This document shows, in pieces, positions 1-7,411 of a stretch of 64,000 bases of DNA. The notes beneath the pieces were generated by a model. It saw only the letters and a list, made by a program, of their open reading frames with translations, was not told the origin of the DNA and searched no databases. Source of the stretch: CAVPGP01 sp963718065 (GTDB lineage Bacteria > Actinomycetota > Thermoleophilia > Gaiellales > Gaiellaceae); the NCBI GenBank assembly GCA_963718065.1, contig CAVQYE010000007.1:124001-188000 (forward strand). The letters are read 5' to 3'. Numbering within the stretch: the first letter of the stretch is position 1; each line of letters begins with the position of its first letter. Position numbers and translations under genes: made by a program.

Positions 1-2
1 AG

Positions 3-227
3 TTCGCCGAGCGCAACCGGATGCCGTTCCCGGTGATCGCCGATCCCGCGCTCGAGCTGCGCGACGCGCTCGGCCTACCGATGTTCGAAATCGAGGGCAT
101 GACGCTCTACAAGCGGCTCGCCTGGATCGCCGAGCAGGGGCGAATCGTGAAGGTGTTCTATCCCGTCTTCCCGCCGGACCGGAACGCGCAGGACGTTCTC
201 GACTGGCTAGCGGCCGAGAAGAGCTGA
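3..227 (+). CDS. Peroxiredoxin (AhpC/TSA family), C-terminal part
   Basis: The reading frame is already open at the window edge, so only about the last 74 residues are present. The visible part (FPVIADP, then LGLPMFEIEG, then YPVFPPDRNAQDVLDWL) matches the C-terminal half of thioredoxin-fold peroxiredoxins, where the backbone after the peroxidatic cysteine is read out and the partner protein docks. The peroxidatic cysteine would lie upstream of the window. Family role is thiol-dependent reduction of peroxides in the cytoplasm. It ends with TGA two bases before an ATG that begins a duplicated start region for the next gene, so the two are probably co-transcribed. Family assignment is fairly secure; the subfamily is not. 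Confidence 0.7.
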   Translation, partial: FAERNRMPFPVIADPALELRDALGLPMFEIEGMTLYKRLAWIAEQGRIVKVFYPVFPPDRNAQDVLDWLAAEKS

Positions 228-258
228 GATGGCGACCGAGAGGAGCTGAGATGGCGAC
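221..258 (+). repeat. 22-bp direct duplication of a stop/start junction
   Basis: The 16-mer GAGCTGAGATGGCGAC occurs at 221-236 and again at 243-258. Each copy carries a TGA followed one base later by ATGGCGAC. The first copy's ATG (229) opens only a five-residue ORF that terminates at the TGA of the second copy. The second copy's ATG (251) starts the VOC gene. The duplication therefore inserted a minimal ORF between the peroxiredoxin stop and the VOC start. Confidence 0.8.
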
Positions 259-670
259 GATTACGCCATACGTGCTGTACGAGGACTGCGGGGCTGCGCT
301 CGACTGGCTGGCGGGTGCGTTCGGCTTCGAGGAGCAGCTCCGCTCGATCGCCCCGGACGGCGAGACCGTCTGGCATGCGGAGACGAGTCTCGGCGGTGCG
401 ACGATCTACATGGGCGACCCCGGCGACGACTACAAGAGCCCCAAGCGACTCGGCGCCGTGACGATGTCGCTCTACGTCTATCTCGACGGCGACGTCGACG
501 CCCACTTCGAGCAGGCGAAGGCCGCAGGCGCCGAGATCCTCGAGGAGCCGGCCGATCAGGAGTACGGCGACCGCCGCTACGCGGCGAAGGACCCCGAGGG
601 CCATCACTGGTTCTTCGCGCAGAAGCTGAAGCAGGTCGCCCCCGAGGAGTGGGGCGCGATCCCGGCGTAG
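251..670 (+). CDS. VOC (glyoxalase/bleomycin-resistance fold) protein, PhnB-like
   Basis: A 139-residue protein of the usual length for a one-module vicinal-oxygen-chelate protein. It has two beta-alpha-beta-beta-beta repeats: an N-terminal YVLYEDCGAALDWLAGAFGF segment and a second half starting at MSLYVYLDGDVDAHF, ending in DPEGHHWFFAQ, which is the family's typical metal/ligand-side motif. VOC proteins of this type bind or isomerise small molecules or confer resistance by sequestration; the ligand cannot be told from sequence. The start at 251 lies in the second copy of a duplicated start region, with an AGGAG ribosome-binding site at 241-245. It is probably in one transcript with the upstream peroxiredoxin. 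Confidence 0.8.
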   Translation: MATITPYVLYEDCGAALDWLAGAFGFEEQLRSIAPDGETVWHAETSLGGATIYMGDPGDDYKSPKRLGAVTMSLYVYLDGDVDAHFEQAKAAGAEILEEPADQEYGDRRYAAKDPEGHHWFFAQKLKQVAPEEWGAIPA

Positions 671-673
671 CGC

Positions 674-1342
674 TCAGCCCAGAGCGACCAGCCCGCGCGC
701 GACGAGGAGGACGCCGACCGCGAATGCGATCGTGGCCGTGAGGAGGCGCCCGTTGCGCCCGAGCCAGCCGTTCGCACGCTCGACGCGCTGCTGGGTCGCC
801 TCAGGCGCGACCGCGTACGCGATCAGCGGCACCTCCACCAGCGCGAACATGATCGCGTTGAACCCGAGCACGAGCAGCACGGACTCGACCGTCGAGTAGT
901 CGCCGAGCGCGATGTCCTTCAGCCCGACCAGATAGAAGACCGAGGGCAGGTTGAGGAAGATCCCCGCGCCGAACGCAACCCCGCTCGAGCCGTGGGCGAG
1001 CGCCCGCTGCGAGCGAGACGGTCCGCCCTTGGCGGCAGGACGCGGCCGGTCGCGGCGCCGATGGGCACGGAGGAGCAGAGCCGCAACGGCGAGGGCCAGG
1101 ACGCCGCCCACGATGTTCACCCAGGCGCCGACGGTCCGCCGGTGCCCGCCCAGATCGCTCGAGTCGAGAGCGAACACCGCCACGAGCCCGATCGTGACGC
1201 TGACGGTGACCGCCCCCGCGAGGAAGAACAGCAACAGCCGAACCGGGCGAGGTCGGCCGAGCAGGAGCACCACGACTGCGACGAGCGTCGGGTAGAACGC
1301 CGCAGCGATCGCGAGTACGAGGAGGTCGAAGAGAGAGCTCAT
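674..1342 (-). CDS. GAP/Sap family polytopic membrane protein
   Basis: A roughly 222-residue integral membrane protein with about six hydrophobic segments (for example LLVLAIAAAFYPTLVAVVVL near the N terminus, a segment at FFLAGAVTVSVTIGLVAVFAL, and a C-terminal LLTATIAFAVGVLLVARGL) and a basic cytoplasmic loop rich in R/K in the middle. This layout and the FLNLPSVFYLVGLKDIA stretch match the actinobacterial GAP (Sap, sulfolipid-addressing-like) family, thought to act in glycolipid or small-molecule transport. The start chosen is the ATG of MSSLFDLLV because the longer version adds a non-hydrophobic extension. It is convergent with the VOC gene, 3 bp apart. Confidence 0.65.
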   Translation of the reverse strand: MSSLFDLLVLAIAAAFYPTLVAVVVLLLGRPRPVRLLLFFLAGAVTVSVTIGLVAVFALDSSDLGGHRRTVGAWVNIVGGVLALAVAALLLRAHRRRDRPRPAAKGGPSRSQRALAHGSSGVAFGAGIFLNLPSVFYLVGLKDIALGDYSTVESVLLVLGFNAIMFALVEVPLIAYAVAPEATQQRVERANGWLGRNGRLLTATIAFAVGVLLVARGLVALG

Positions 1343-1466
1343 TCGCGCAGTCGGCGCACCGAACCACGCCGCAGGCACGGCCGCATCATCCGCGGTGGAT
1401 GAAGCCGGTGCCGGACCTCGTCCACGCGTGGGTCGGCGAAGGCGGCGGCGGCGCTACCGTGTCCCG

Positions 1467-2444
1467 ATGAACACGGAGCTCCTCGAAGCAACGCTCGCCC
1501 GCGAGCCGGCGTACCGCGCGCGCCAGGTCTGGGAGTGGACAGCGCGCGGCGCCGAGTCCTACGCGGAGATGACGAGCCTCCCCGCGGAGCTCCGCTCGCA
1601 GCTCGAAGAGCACGTCCCGTTCTCGTCGCTGACCGTCCAGAACGAAGCGCACTCGAAGGACGGGACCGTGAAGACGCTCTTCCGCACGGAGGACGGCCAT
1701 CCGGTGGAGGCCGTGCTGATGCGCTACCGCGACGGGCGCCGCTCGATCTGCGTCTCGTCGCAGTCCGGCTGCCCCCTCACCTGCACCTTCTGCGCCACGG
1801 GCCAGATGCAGTTCGGGCGGAACCTGAAGCCGTGGGAGATCGTCGACCAGGCGCTGCATTTCCGGCGACTGGACGCCGTCGACCACTGCGTCTTCATGGG
1901 TATGGGCGAACCGATGCTGAACCTCGACAACGTGCTCGCCGCGGCTCGGCGACTACCGGACCTCGGGATCACGCCCCGCCGCACAACGATCTCCACCGTC
2001 GGCTGGCTGCCGGGGCTGACACGCTTCGTCGACGAGGTCGACACGCCGATCCGCCTCGCGTTCTCGCTCCATGCCGCGGACCCAGTGCTGCGCGCGAAGA
2101 TCATGCCAGTCGAGGAGAAGTACCCGCTCGACGACGTGCTGGCCGAATGCCGGCGCTACCACGAGCTCCATCACCGCAAGGTGTTCATCGAGTACGTGAT
2201 GCTCGCCGGCGTCAACGACTCGCGGCAGCGTGCGAAGGAGCTCGCAGGCGTCCTCGATCCGAAGGTCTTCAAGGTGAACCTGATCCCGTACAACCCGACC
2301 GGCGGGCCGTATGACGGCTCGTCGCGGGGCACGATCGAGTCGTTCAAGCAGGTGCTCGACACGGCGCGGATCCCAGCCACCGTGCGACTGACGCGCGGCC
2401 GGGACATCGCGGCGGCGTGCGGGCAGCTCGCGGCTGTTCGCTAG
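1467..2444 (+). CDS. rlmN: Dual-specificity 23S rRNA/tRNA adenine-C2 methyltransferase RlmN
   Basis: A radical SAM enzyme that methylates C2 of A2503 in 23S rRNA and A37 in some tRNAs. The CxxxCxxC iron-sulfur motif is visible as CPLTCTFC. It is followed by the GMGEPMLN motif that binds SAM and, near the C terminus, by the AACGQL sequence that carries the methyl-accepting cysteine. The start at 1467 (MNTELLEATL) gives 325 residues, close to family length; an in-frame upstream ATG would add an Arg-rich extension with no homology. The gene is monocistronic and divergent from the upstream GAP protein. Confidence 0.95.
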   Translation: MNTELLEATLAREPAYRARQVWEWTARGAESYAEMTSLPAELRSQLEEHVPFSSLTVQNEAHSKDGTVKTLFRTEDGHPVEAVLMRYRDGRRSICVSSQSGCPLTCTFCATGQMQFGRNLKPWEIVDQALHFRRLDAVDHCVFMGMGEPMLNLDNVLAAARRLPDLGITPRRTTISTVGWLPGLTRFVDEVDTPIRLAFSLHAADPVLRAKIMPVEEKYPLDDVLAECRRYHELHHRKVFIEYVMLAGVNDSRQRAKELAGVLDPKVFKVNLIPYNPTGGPYDGSSRGTIESFKQVLDTARIPATVRLTRGRDIAAACGQLAAVR

Positions 2445-2477
2445 GCGTCACCAGTCGAGCGAGCGCCTCGACGGCGC

Positions 2478-3287
2478 TTACAACATGCTCTTCGTCTCGC
2501 GAGTCCCGCGTTCGCGCCAGAACTCGCGGATGACGGCGATGACAGGGACGACGCCGGCCAGTTGGAATCCGAGCACGAGCATTCCGACCTGCCATTGCTC
2601 GTACGACAGCGGCGGATCCCAGCGCAGCGTCTCGGGCACCTGAACGAGCGGCACGAGTTCGAGGAAGTGCCAGCAATAGAACGCGGCGATGGTGGCATTG
2701 GACGGGTCGTCTTGCACGAAATCGACGACACCGTGGGCTACGAAAATGGACGTCGTCAAGGTGAACAAGACCAGCACCTGCATGAACAAGCCAACCGGAT
2801 AGACGAAGGGAGCAAATGCGCCGAACCGAGCGAGTCGCAAACGCACGCGCTCTCGCTCTTGCGCTGTCCACATCCGCCTGATCGCGAGGACGGAGAGAAA
2901 GAACGTGGCCACGAGGACCGACACGATCCCAAGCCAGGTGAAGACTCCGTTCGGCGCCGGACCGACGAGCGCCCAGATCAGCAGAGCGACCGATACTTCA
3001 AACCCGATCCCCGTCTCGAAGAGCGTCAGCCGAAGGTTGTTCAACCAGTCCGCGATGGGCTCCAGGCCGGTGCTTCGCCAATCGAACACCTTCGAAAGCT
3101 GATTGCCGGCGAGCGCCAAGAAGATCCCGGTCCCACCCAGGAGCCCGGTGAAACCAGTCGCGAATGACCCGGCGAAACAGGCCGCGGCCGCGGCGAGGCA
3201 CGCCACGATGACTCCCACGTCGCGAAAGCGGAGAGGCGTTCTCGAGCGCCCGGGCGGTTCGGGCGGAGCATCGGTGAAATGCTCCAT
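2478..3287 (-). CDS. Membrane protein of unknown function
   Basis: Not recognised as a named family. The 269-residue protein has a Pro-rich cytoplasmic N terminus and about five or six hydrophobic segments: around residues 24-42, 46-63, 97-112, 116-135, 158-185 and near 233-252. The central region has YCWHFLELVPLVQVPETLRW, a stretch I associate with uncharacterised actinobacterial ion-channel-like membrane proteins. Base composition looks less GC-rich than its neighbours (more A/T at third positions), which could indicate a transferred gene. It is convergent with rlmN and divergent from nothing close by; it probably stands alone. Confidence 0.6.
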   Translation of the reverse strand: MEHFTDAPPEPPGRSRTPLRFRDVGVIVACLAAAAACFAGSFATGFTGLLGGTGIFLALAGNQLSKVFDWRSTGLEPIADWLNNLRLTLFETGIGFEVSVALLIWALVGPAPNGVFTWLGIVSVLVATFFLSVLAIRRMWTAQERERVRLRLARFGAFAPFVYPVGLFMQVLVLFTLTTSIFVAHGVVDFVQDDPSNATIAAFYCWHFLELVPLVQVPETLRWDPPLSYEQWQVGMLVLGFQLAGVVPVIAVIREFWRERGTRETKSML

Positions 3288-3342
3288 CGCTCGATAGTCC
3301 TCTGCGTACGAGGAGCGGTCAAGTCTGCACGTGAGCCGCGAA

Positions 3343-4338
3343 CTACGAGCCGTCGAGCCGAACGAGCATCTTGCCTGTGTTCTCGCCTTCGAGGAGGCCG
3401 ATGAACGCCTTTGGGGCGTTGTCGATCCCCTCGACGATCGTCTCGCGGTGCTTCAGGGAGCCGTCCGCGATCCAGCCGGCCGCGTCGCGGACGAAGTCGG
3501 GATAGCGGTCGTTGTGGTCGAAGATGATGAAGCCCTGCATCCGCAGGCGCTTGGTGACGATCATGTGCATGTTCCGCGGCCCGGGCTTCGCCTCGGTGTC
3601 GTTGTAGCGCGAGATCGAGCCGCAGGCGGCGATGCGGCCGTAGCGCCGCAAGGCGTGGATCGCGGCCTCGAGGTGGTCGCCGCCGACGTTGTCGAAGTAC
3701 ACGTCGATCCCGTCGGCGAGCTCCTCGCGGAGCGATGCCGTCTTGTAGTTGAACGCCTGGTCGAAGCCGAGCTCCTCGCGAAGCCAGGCGACCTTCTCGT
3801 CCGATCCTGCGGAGCCGATGACACGGCAGCCCTTGATCCGGGCGATCTGCCCCACTTCCGAGCCGACGGCTCCGGCGGCTCCGGAGACGAAGACGGTCTC
3901 CCCCTCCTTCGGCTGTCCGATGTCGAGCAGCCCGACGTACGCGGTCAGCCCAGTCATGCCGAGGACGCCGAGGAACGCCTCCGGCGGCGCCAACGTCGTG
4001 TCGGCCTTGCAGCGCGCCACTGCCCGTCCGAGACCGCTACCTCGCGCCAGCCCAGCCCATGGACGACCCAGTCGCCCTCGGCGAAGGCGCTCGTTGCGCG
4101 AGGCGACGACCTGCCCCACCGCGCCGCCGTAGAGCGGCTCGCCGATCGCGTACGGAGGCACGTACGACTTGACGTCGTTCATTCGCCCGCGCATGTACGG
4201 GTCGACCGACATGAACGCATTGCGAACGACGAGCTCTCCGTCGGCGGGATCGGGCACGTCCACCTCGGCGAGCTCGAAGTCACTGTCCTGCGGCAGGCCG
4301 TGCGGCCGGGCCGCGAGGCGCCATTCCTTGCTCCTCAC
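3343..4338 (-). CDS. NADP-dependent oxidoreductase, zinc-independent MDR (leukotriene B4 dehydrogenase-like)
   Basis: A 331-residue medium-chain dehydrogenase/reductase. The N-terminal GroES-like part contains NAFMSVDPYMRGRM, typical of the double-bond reductase branch. The Rossmann domain has VFVSGAAGAVGSEVGQIA, then FDNVGG and a C-terminal GENTGKMLVRL. Family enzymes reduce alpha,beta-unsaturated ketones and aldehydes with NADPH. Between about 4090 and 4015 the reading frame is nonsensical (Arg-rich). Shifting by one base restores FAEGDWVVHGLGWREVAV, the expected sequence, and the frame returns about 70 bases later. Two opposite indels therefore cancel, most likely sequencing errors. Confidence 0.85.
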   Translation of the reverse strand: MRSKEWRLAARPHGLPQDSDFELAEVDVPDPADGELVVRNAFMSVDPYMRGRMNDVKSYVPPYAIGEPLYGGAVGQVVASRNERLRRGRLGRPWAGLARGSGLGRAVARCKADTTLAPPEAFLGVLGMTGLTAYVGLLDIGQPKEGETVFVSGAAGAVGSEVGQIARIKGCRVIGSAGSDEKVAWLREELGFDQAFNYKTASLREELADGIDVYFDNVGGDHLEAAIHALRRYGRIAACGSISRYNDTEAKPGPRNMHMIVTKRLRMQGFIIFDHNDRYPDFVRDAAGWIADGSLKHRETIVEGIDNAPKAFIGLLEGENTGKMLVRLDGS

Positions 4339-4361
4339 GGCCCGACCCTATAACCCCGGCG

Positions 4362-4850
4362 CTACGCCGTCTGTGCGAGGCGCGGCGTGCAGCTGGACTG
4401 CCCGCGCTTCTCGAGGTACTGCTGGTGATAGTCCTCGGCCTCGTAGAACGTCTGGGCCGGCTCGATCTGCGTGGCGATCGGCTTGCGGTGATTCGCCTGC
4501 TCGGCCTGCTTCGAAGCCTCGGCGGCGGCCCGCTGCTCCTCGTCGTGGACGAAGATCACCGTGCGGTAGTTGTCGCCGACGTCCCAGCCCTGCCGGTTGA
4601 CCTGCGTCGGGTCGTGCTTGCGCCAGAAGACCTGCAGCAGGTCGTCGTACGAGATCTCTGCGGGGTCGTAGGTGACCTCGACGACCTCGGCGTGGCCGGT
4701 CGTGTGCGAGCACACGTCCTCGTAGGTCGGGTTGTCGAGGTGGCCGCCGGCGTAGCCGACGCGCGTGCCGGTGACGCCGTTGAGCTGCCGGAACGCGGCC
4801 TCCACGCCCCAGAAGCACCCAGCGCCGAATGTTGCCTTCCTAGTCTCCAA
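4362..4850 (-). CDS. msrA: Peptide-methionine (S)-S-oxide reductase MsrA
   Basis: Repairs the S epimer of methionine sulfoxide in proteins using thioredoxin. The catalytic GCFWG motif is at residues 11-15, followed by GYAGG and the YEAEDYHQQYL motif of the family; 162 residues is normal length. The start codon is TTG (4850-4848), placed directly after the TAG of msrB, with a GGAGGAG ribosome-binding site inside the end of msrB. The two genes are therefore translationally coupled, in the order msrB-msrA. The resolving cysteine region at the C terminus (SSC) is short. Confidence 0.95.
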   Translation of the reverse strand: METRKATFGAGCFWGVEAAFRQLNGVTGTRVGYAGGHLDNPTYEDVCSHTTGHAEVVEVTYDPAEISYDDLLQVFWRKHDPTQVNRQGWDVGDNYRTVIFVHDEEQRAAAEASKQAEQANHRKPIATQIEPAQTFYEAEDYHQQYLEKRGQSSCTPRLAQTA

Positions 4851-5258
4851 CTACTCCTCCTCCAGGTTCAGTGCGGCCGAATTGATGCAGTAGCGAATGC
4901 CGGTCGGGTGCGGCCCGTCGGGGAACAGGTGCCCGAGGTGGCCGCCGCAAGCCGCGCACATGACCTCCGTGCGCACCATGCCGTAGGCGGTGTCGGTCTC
5001 CTCCTCGATCGCGTCCTCGCTCGCGGGCGAGTGGAACGCGGGCCAGCCGCAGCCGGAGTCGTACTTGGCGTCCGAGGTGAAGAGCTCGGCGCCGCAGCCG
5101 GCACAGTGGTACGTGCCCGGCTCGAAAGAGTGGTCGTACTCGCCGCTGAACGGATGCTCCGTGCCCTTCTGGCGCAGAACGTGGAACTGCTCGGGGGTCA
5201 ACTCCGCCCGCCACTGCTCCTCCGTCTTCTGAACCTTCTGCCCTGTCTGGTTCTTGAT
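4851..5258 (-). CDS. msrB: Peptide-methionine (R)-S-oxide reductase MsrB, probable ATC start
   Basis: Reduces the R epimer of methionine sulfoxide. Two zinc-binding CxxC pairs are visible (CAGC and CAAC), with GWPAF, and the catalytic cysteine lies in RYCINSAAL. The protein begins before QKVQKTEEQW, but there is no ATG, GTG or TTG in the plausible start region. An AAGGAG ribosome-binding site lies six bases before an in-frame ATC (5258-5256), giving 135 residues, the expected size. The only in-frame alternatives are a TTG about 35 codons upstream inside a hairpin, or an ATG at 5498; both add unconserved sequence. I infer an ATC start (or a base error in an ATG). Confidence 0.88.
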   Translation of the reverse strand: MKNQTGQKVQKTEEQWRAELTPEQFHVLRQKGTEHPFSGEYDHSFEPGTYHCAGCGAELFTSDAKYDSGCGWPAFHSPASEDAIEEETDTAYGMVRTEVMCAACGGHLGHLFPDGPHPTGIRYCINSAALNLEEE

Positions 5259-5352
5259 CGCTTTCTCCTTGGTTTCGGGGACGCAGAATAGTCTCGGCGC
5301 CCTCGGAAACGTTACGCGCTGCAGTGCAGCCGAGGATTTGCGTCCCGGAACG

Positions 5353-5383
5353 ACCAACGCCGCCCCGAAGGGCGGCGCTGGTT
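5353..5383. terminator. Strong GC hairpin upstream of msrB
   Basis: ACCAACGCCGCCC and GGGCGGCGCTGGT pair over 13 positions (one G-U-type mismatch) around a CGAA loop, followed by TTTG on the plus strand. It lies about 95-125 bases upstream of the msrB start, so on the minus strand it would sit in a leader and could act as an attenuator. Alternatively it ends a plus-strand transcript. Only the structure is seen; the role is inference. Confidence 0.45.
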
Positions 5384-5579
5384 TGTAGCGGTGAGAGGCA
5401 GGCTGCGGCTTCCCGCCTTCTCTTGCTTGTGGCCACGAGGACTGCGGCACTCCTCGCGACACATCCAGTATCGGCCAGAAGCGGCGAACCCGAATCACTC
5501 AATCGAGGTAAGTGAAGCTTTGGCGTGAACCAACCAAAAGGGGACGAGTCAAGCGGATCCCGTCGCGCAAAGTCGGGTA

Positions 5580-5695
5580 GTCACGGCGAGCCCGATGCGG
5601 CGGGGCTCGAGTGACAAAAGGTTCCAAGGTTCCAAGGTTCCAAGGCTCCAAGCGCGACAGTCACGACGAGCCCGATGCGGCGGGGCTCGAGTGAC
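5580..5695. repeat. Pair of REP-like imperfect palindromes with an 8-bp microsatellite between them
   Basis: Two copies of a 36-base unit, at 5580-5615 and 5660-5695, differ at one or two positions. Each begins GTCAC, ends GTGAC and has GAGCCC opposite GGGCTC, so each folds into a hairpin around a GATGCGGC-type loop. Both are followed by AA(A/G)AGGTTC-like sequence. The spacer contains the GTTCCAAG tandem repeat (5621-5652). A further partial GTGACAAGG lies at 5711. Confidence 0.75.
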
Positions 5696-5784
5696 AAGAG
5701 GTTCGACAGAGTGACAAGGACGAGGATCGTGAGAGGCGGTTCCCTGCGGCGGAGCCGCCTCTCGCCTTAACTGCGGAGGTCGAA

Positions 5785-5862
5785 ATGACTGCGGATCACA
5801 TGAAGACGAAGTTCCGGAACTTTCCTGCGGCGAACCTGCTCGCAAAGATCGTCTCCCGGTAG
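5785..5862 (+). CDS. Possible 25-residue small protein
   Basis: ATG at 5785 is preceded by GGAGG with five bases of spacing, an ideal ribosome-binding site, and the frame runs 25 codons to TAG at 5860-5862. The predicted peptide starts MTADHMKTKF and ends LLAKIVSR; it is basic and could form a short amphipathic helix. A hairpin at 5731-5763 stands just upstream. I do not recognise it. It may be a real small protein, a leader peptide, or a chance ORF; the ribosome-binding site is the main support. It is convergent with the aldo/keto reductase gene, which ends 10 bases away. Confidence 0.35.
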   Translation: MTADHMKTKFRNFPAANLLAKIVSR

Positions 5863-5871
5863 TCGTCGCTT

Positions 5872-6847
5872 CTACCGGTCGATCGTCGCCATGCTGGCGT
5901 AACGGTCGCCGGCAGCGGCTCCCGGAGGAAACGCGGCGTCGAGCCGGGCGAGGTCGTCCTCGGTCAGCTCGACGTCAAGCGCTCCGACGTTCTGCTCCAG
6001 GTACCCGCGGCGCTTCGTGCCCGGGATCGGGACGACGTCCTCCCCGCGTGACAGCACCCAGGCGAGCGCGAGCTGCGCGGCCGTGCAGTGCTTCTCGGCG
6101 GCGAACTGCTCCACGAGCTCCGCGAGCTGCTGGTTCTGCTCGAGGTTCTCGCCCTGCAAGCGTGGATAGTTGGCGCGGAAGTCGTCCCTCGCCGAGCTCG
6201 TCCGGCGACTTGAACCGCCCCGAGAGGAAGCCCCGGCCGAGCGGGCTGTACGCGACGAAGCCGATGCCGAGCTCGCGGCAGGTCGGCAGGATCTCCGCCT
6301 CGACGTCGCGTGTCCAGAGCGAGTACTCCGACTGGAGCGCGGTGATCGGGTGCACGGCTTCGGCGCGGCGGATCGTCGCCGGCGCAGCCTCGGAGAGCCC
6401 GAGGTGGCGCACCTTGCCCTCGGCGACGAGCTCCGCCATCGCGCCGACGGTGTCCTCGATCGGCGTCTGCTTGTCGACGCGGTGCTGGTAGTAGAGGTCG
6501 ATCGTCTCGACGCCGAGCCGCCGGAGCGAGGCCTCGCAGGCGCTCTTGACGTATTCCGGCGTGCCGTTGATCCCGATCCAGCTGCCGTCGTCGGCGCGCT
6601 GGTTGCCGAACTTCGTCGCCAGCACGACCTGGTCGCGCTTGCCGGCGATCGCCTTGCCGACGAGCTGCTCGTTGCGGCCGGTGCCATACATGTCTGCGGT
6701 GTCGAGGAAGTTGGCACCGAGCTCGAGCGCGCGATGAATCGTCGCGATCGCCTCTCCCTCGTCCGTCGTTCCGTAGAACTCGGACATCCCCATGCAGCCG
6801 AGACCGATCGCGCTGACCTCGAGGTCGCGCAGCTTCCGCGTCGCCAT
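5872..6847 (-). CDS. Aldo/keto reductase (one frameshift)
   Basis: NADPH-dependent aldehyde/ketone reductase with the (beta/alpha)8 fold. From the ATG at 6847 it reads MATRKLRDLEVSAIGLGCMG. The active-site tetrad region follows: FLDTADMYGTGRNE holds the Asp and Tyr, VVLATKFG the Lys, and LYYQHRVD the His. The cofactor-binding C-terminal part (VPIPGTKRRGYLEQNV) is in another frame, so there is a one-base indel at about 6190-6200. Intact length would be about 325 residues, as in the YakC/AKR13-like group. Because both halves are perfectly conserved, an assembly error is more likely than a pseudogene. Confidence 0.88.
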
Positions 6848-6936
6848 CCGTCCTCCCTCATCGCTTGCTTGCGGCCAGTCTGCCTGCGCGAGCCCTCCCC
6901 GCGGCGCACCTTCCGCAGACCAACGGCGCGAGCGTG

Positions 6937-7091
6937 GCGACTCTCCGTCAGAGCGGCGTTTTAGCTCTTGCAACACTGAATCTGTACCAGGTACACGACC
7001 AGGTACGGGGACGAGGCGATTCGCCGTCAGAGCGGCGATTTTCGCTCTTGCAACAACGAATCCGTACCTGGTACCCGACGAGGTACGAGAA
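6937..7091. repeat. Two tandem ~80-bp repeats with GTACC(A/T)GGTAC palindromes
   Basis: Two adjacent copies about 79-80 bases apart share CCGTCAGAGCGGCG (6945, 7024) and GCTCTTGCAACA (6964, 7044). Each ends in an 11-base palindrome, GTACCAGGTAC at 6984-6994 and GTACCTGGTAC at 7064-7074, followed after six bases by a half-site AGGTAC (7001, 7081). The block fills the gap between the ferritin-like gene and the aldo/keto reductase, both on the minus strand, so it may be an operator array for the reductase or a mobile intergenic repeat. Copies differ at several positions, so it is not an assembly duplication. Confidence 0.8.
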
Positions 7092-7097
7092 GCGAGG

Positions 7098-7411
7098 TCA
7101 GTCGATCGCCTCCTCGGCCTCCTCGCCGTGCTCGACGATGTCGCCCTTCGGAAGAGCACCCGCTTGCAGACCGTCTGCCACTCGGGCTTGCGCCGCATCA
7201 GGAACTCGAGGTCCATGGCGAAGTGCTTGAACTCCTCGTGCTGCGCGTTCTCCATGATCGCCTTCGCCTCGGCGTCCTTCTCGAGCGCCAGCCGCTGCTC
7301 GTACCAGCCGATCGCCTCGGCTTCCTCGATCAGCGACACGCACATGCGGGCGAACGTGCGTGTCTCGTCCGGCAGCTCGTTGGCCGGCTCGTGGTACTGC
7401 TCGAATCCCAT
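7098..7411 (-). CDS. Encapsulated-ferritin-like protein (EncFtn family), one frameshift
   Basis: A short all-helical ferritin-like protein, about 104 residues when corrected, starting MGFEQYHEPANELPDETR. Two helices carry the metal ligands: SLIEEAEAIGWYEQR, and QHEEFKHFAMDLEFL with the ExxH pair. The length and the sparse ligand set match EncFtn proteins, which dimerise to make a ferroxidase site and usually sit inside encapsulin shells. No encapsulin gene is in the window and the C terminus (EEAEEAID) lacks an obvious encapsulin-targeting peptide. A deleted C in a CCC run near 7150 shifts the frame after VLF. The ATG overlaps the gcvPB stop as TGATG, so it is coupled to the glycine cleavage operon. 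Confidence 0.75.

Larger units (their letters stand above)
5259..5784. other. Repeat- and hairpin-rich intergenic region without a long gene
   Basis: More than 500 bases between msrB and the small ORF at 5785 hold no convincing long coding frame. They contain a GC hairpin at 5353-5383, an 80-bp-spaced pair of imperfect palindromes at 5580-5695, four tandem copies of an 8-mer (GTTCCAAG three times at 5621-5644, then GCTCCAAG), and a hairpin at 5731-5763 (GAGAGGCGG paired with CCGCCTCTC). The stretch 5384-5560 shows nothing I can interpret. Confidence 0.6.

Noticed and set aside
3331..4353. Long plus-strand ORF opposite the MDR reductase, and similar very long antisense ORFs at 7360-8991, 25939-27840, 35987-38179 and the front of 61118-63253
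   Set aside because: High-GC third positions keep the antisense frames open. The proteins are Arg/Asp/Val-biased without motifs, and each lies opposite a well recognised gene.
5549..5845. 98-residue minus-strand ORF in the repeat region
   Set aside because: It runs through the palindromic repeats, has no motif or ribosome-binding site, and its composition reflects the repeats.
6937..7091. CRISPR array
   Set aside because: Only two imperfect copies, about 80 bp each with no unique spacers, and no cas genes in the window.
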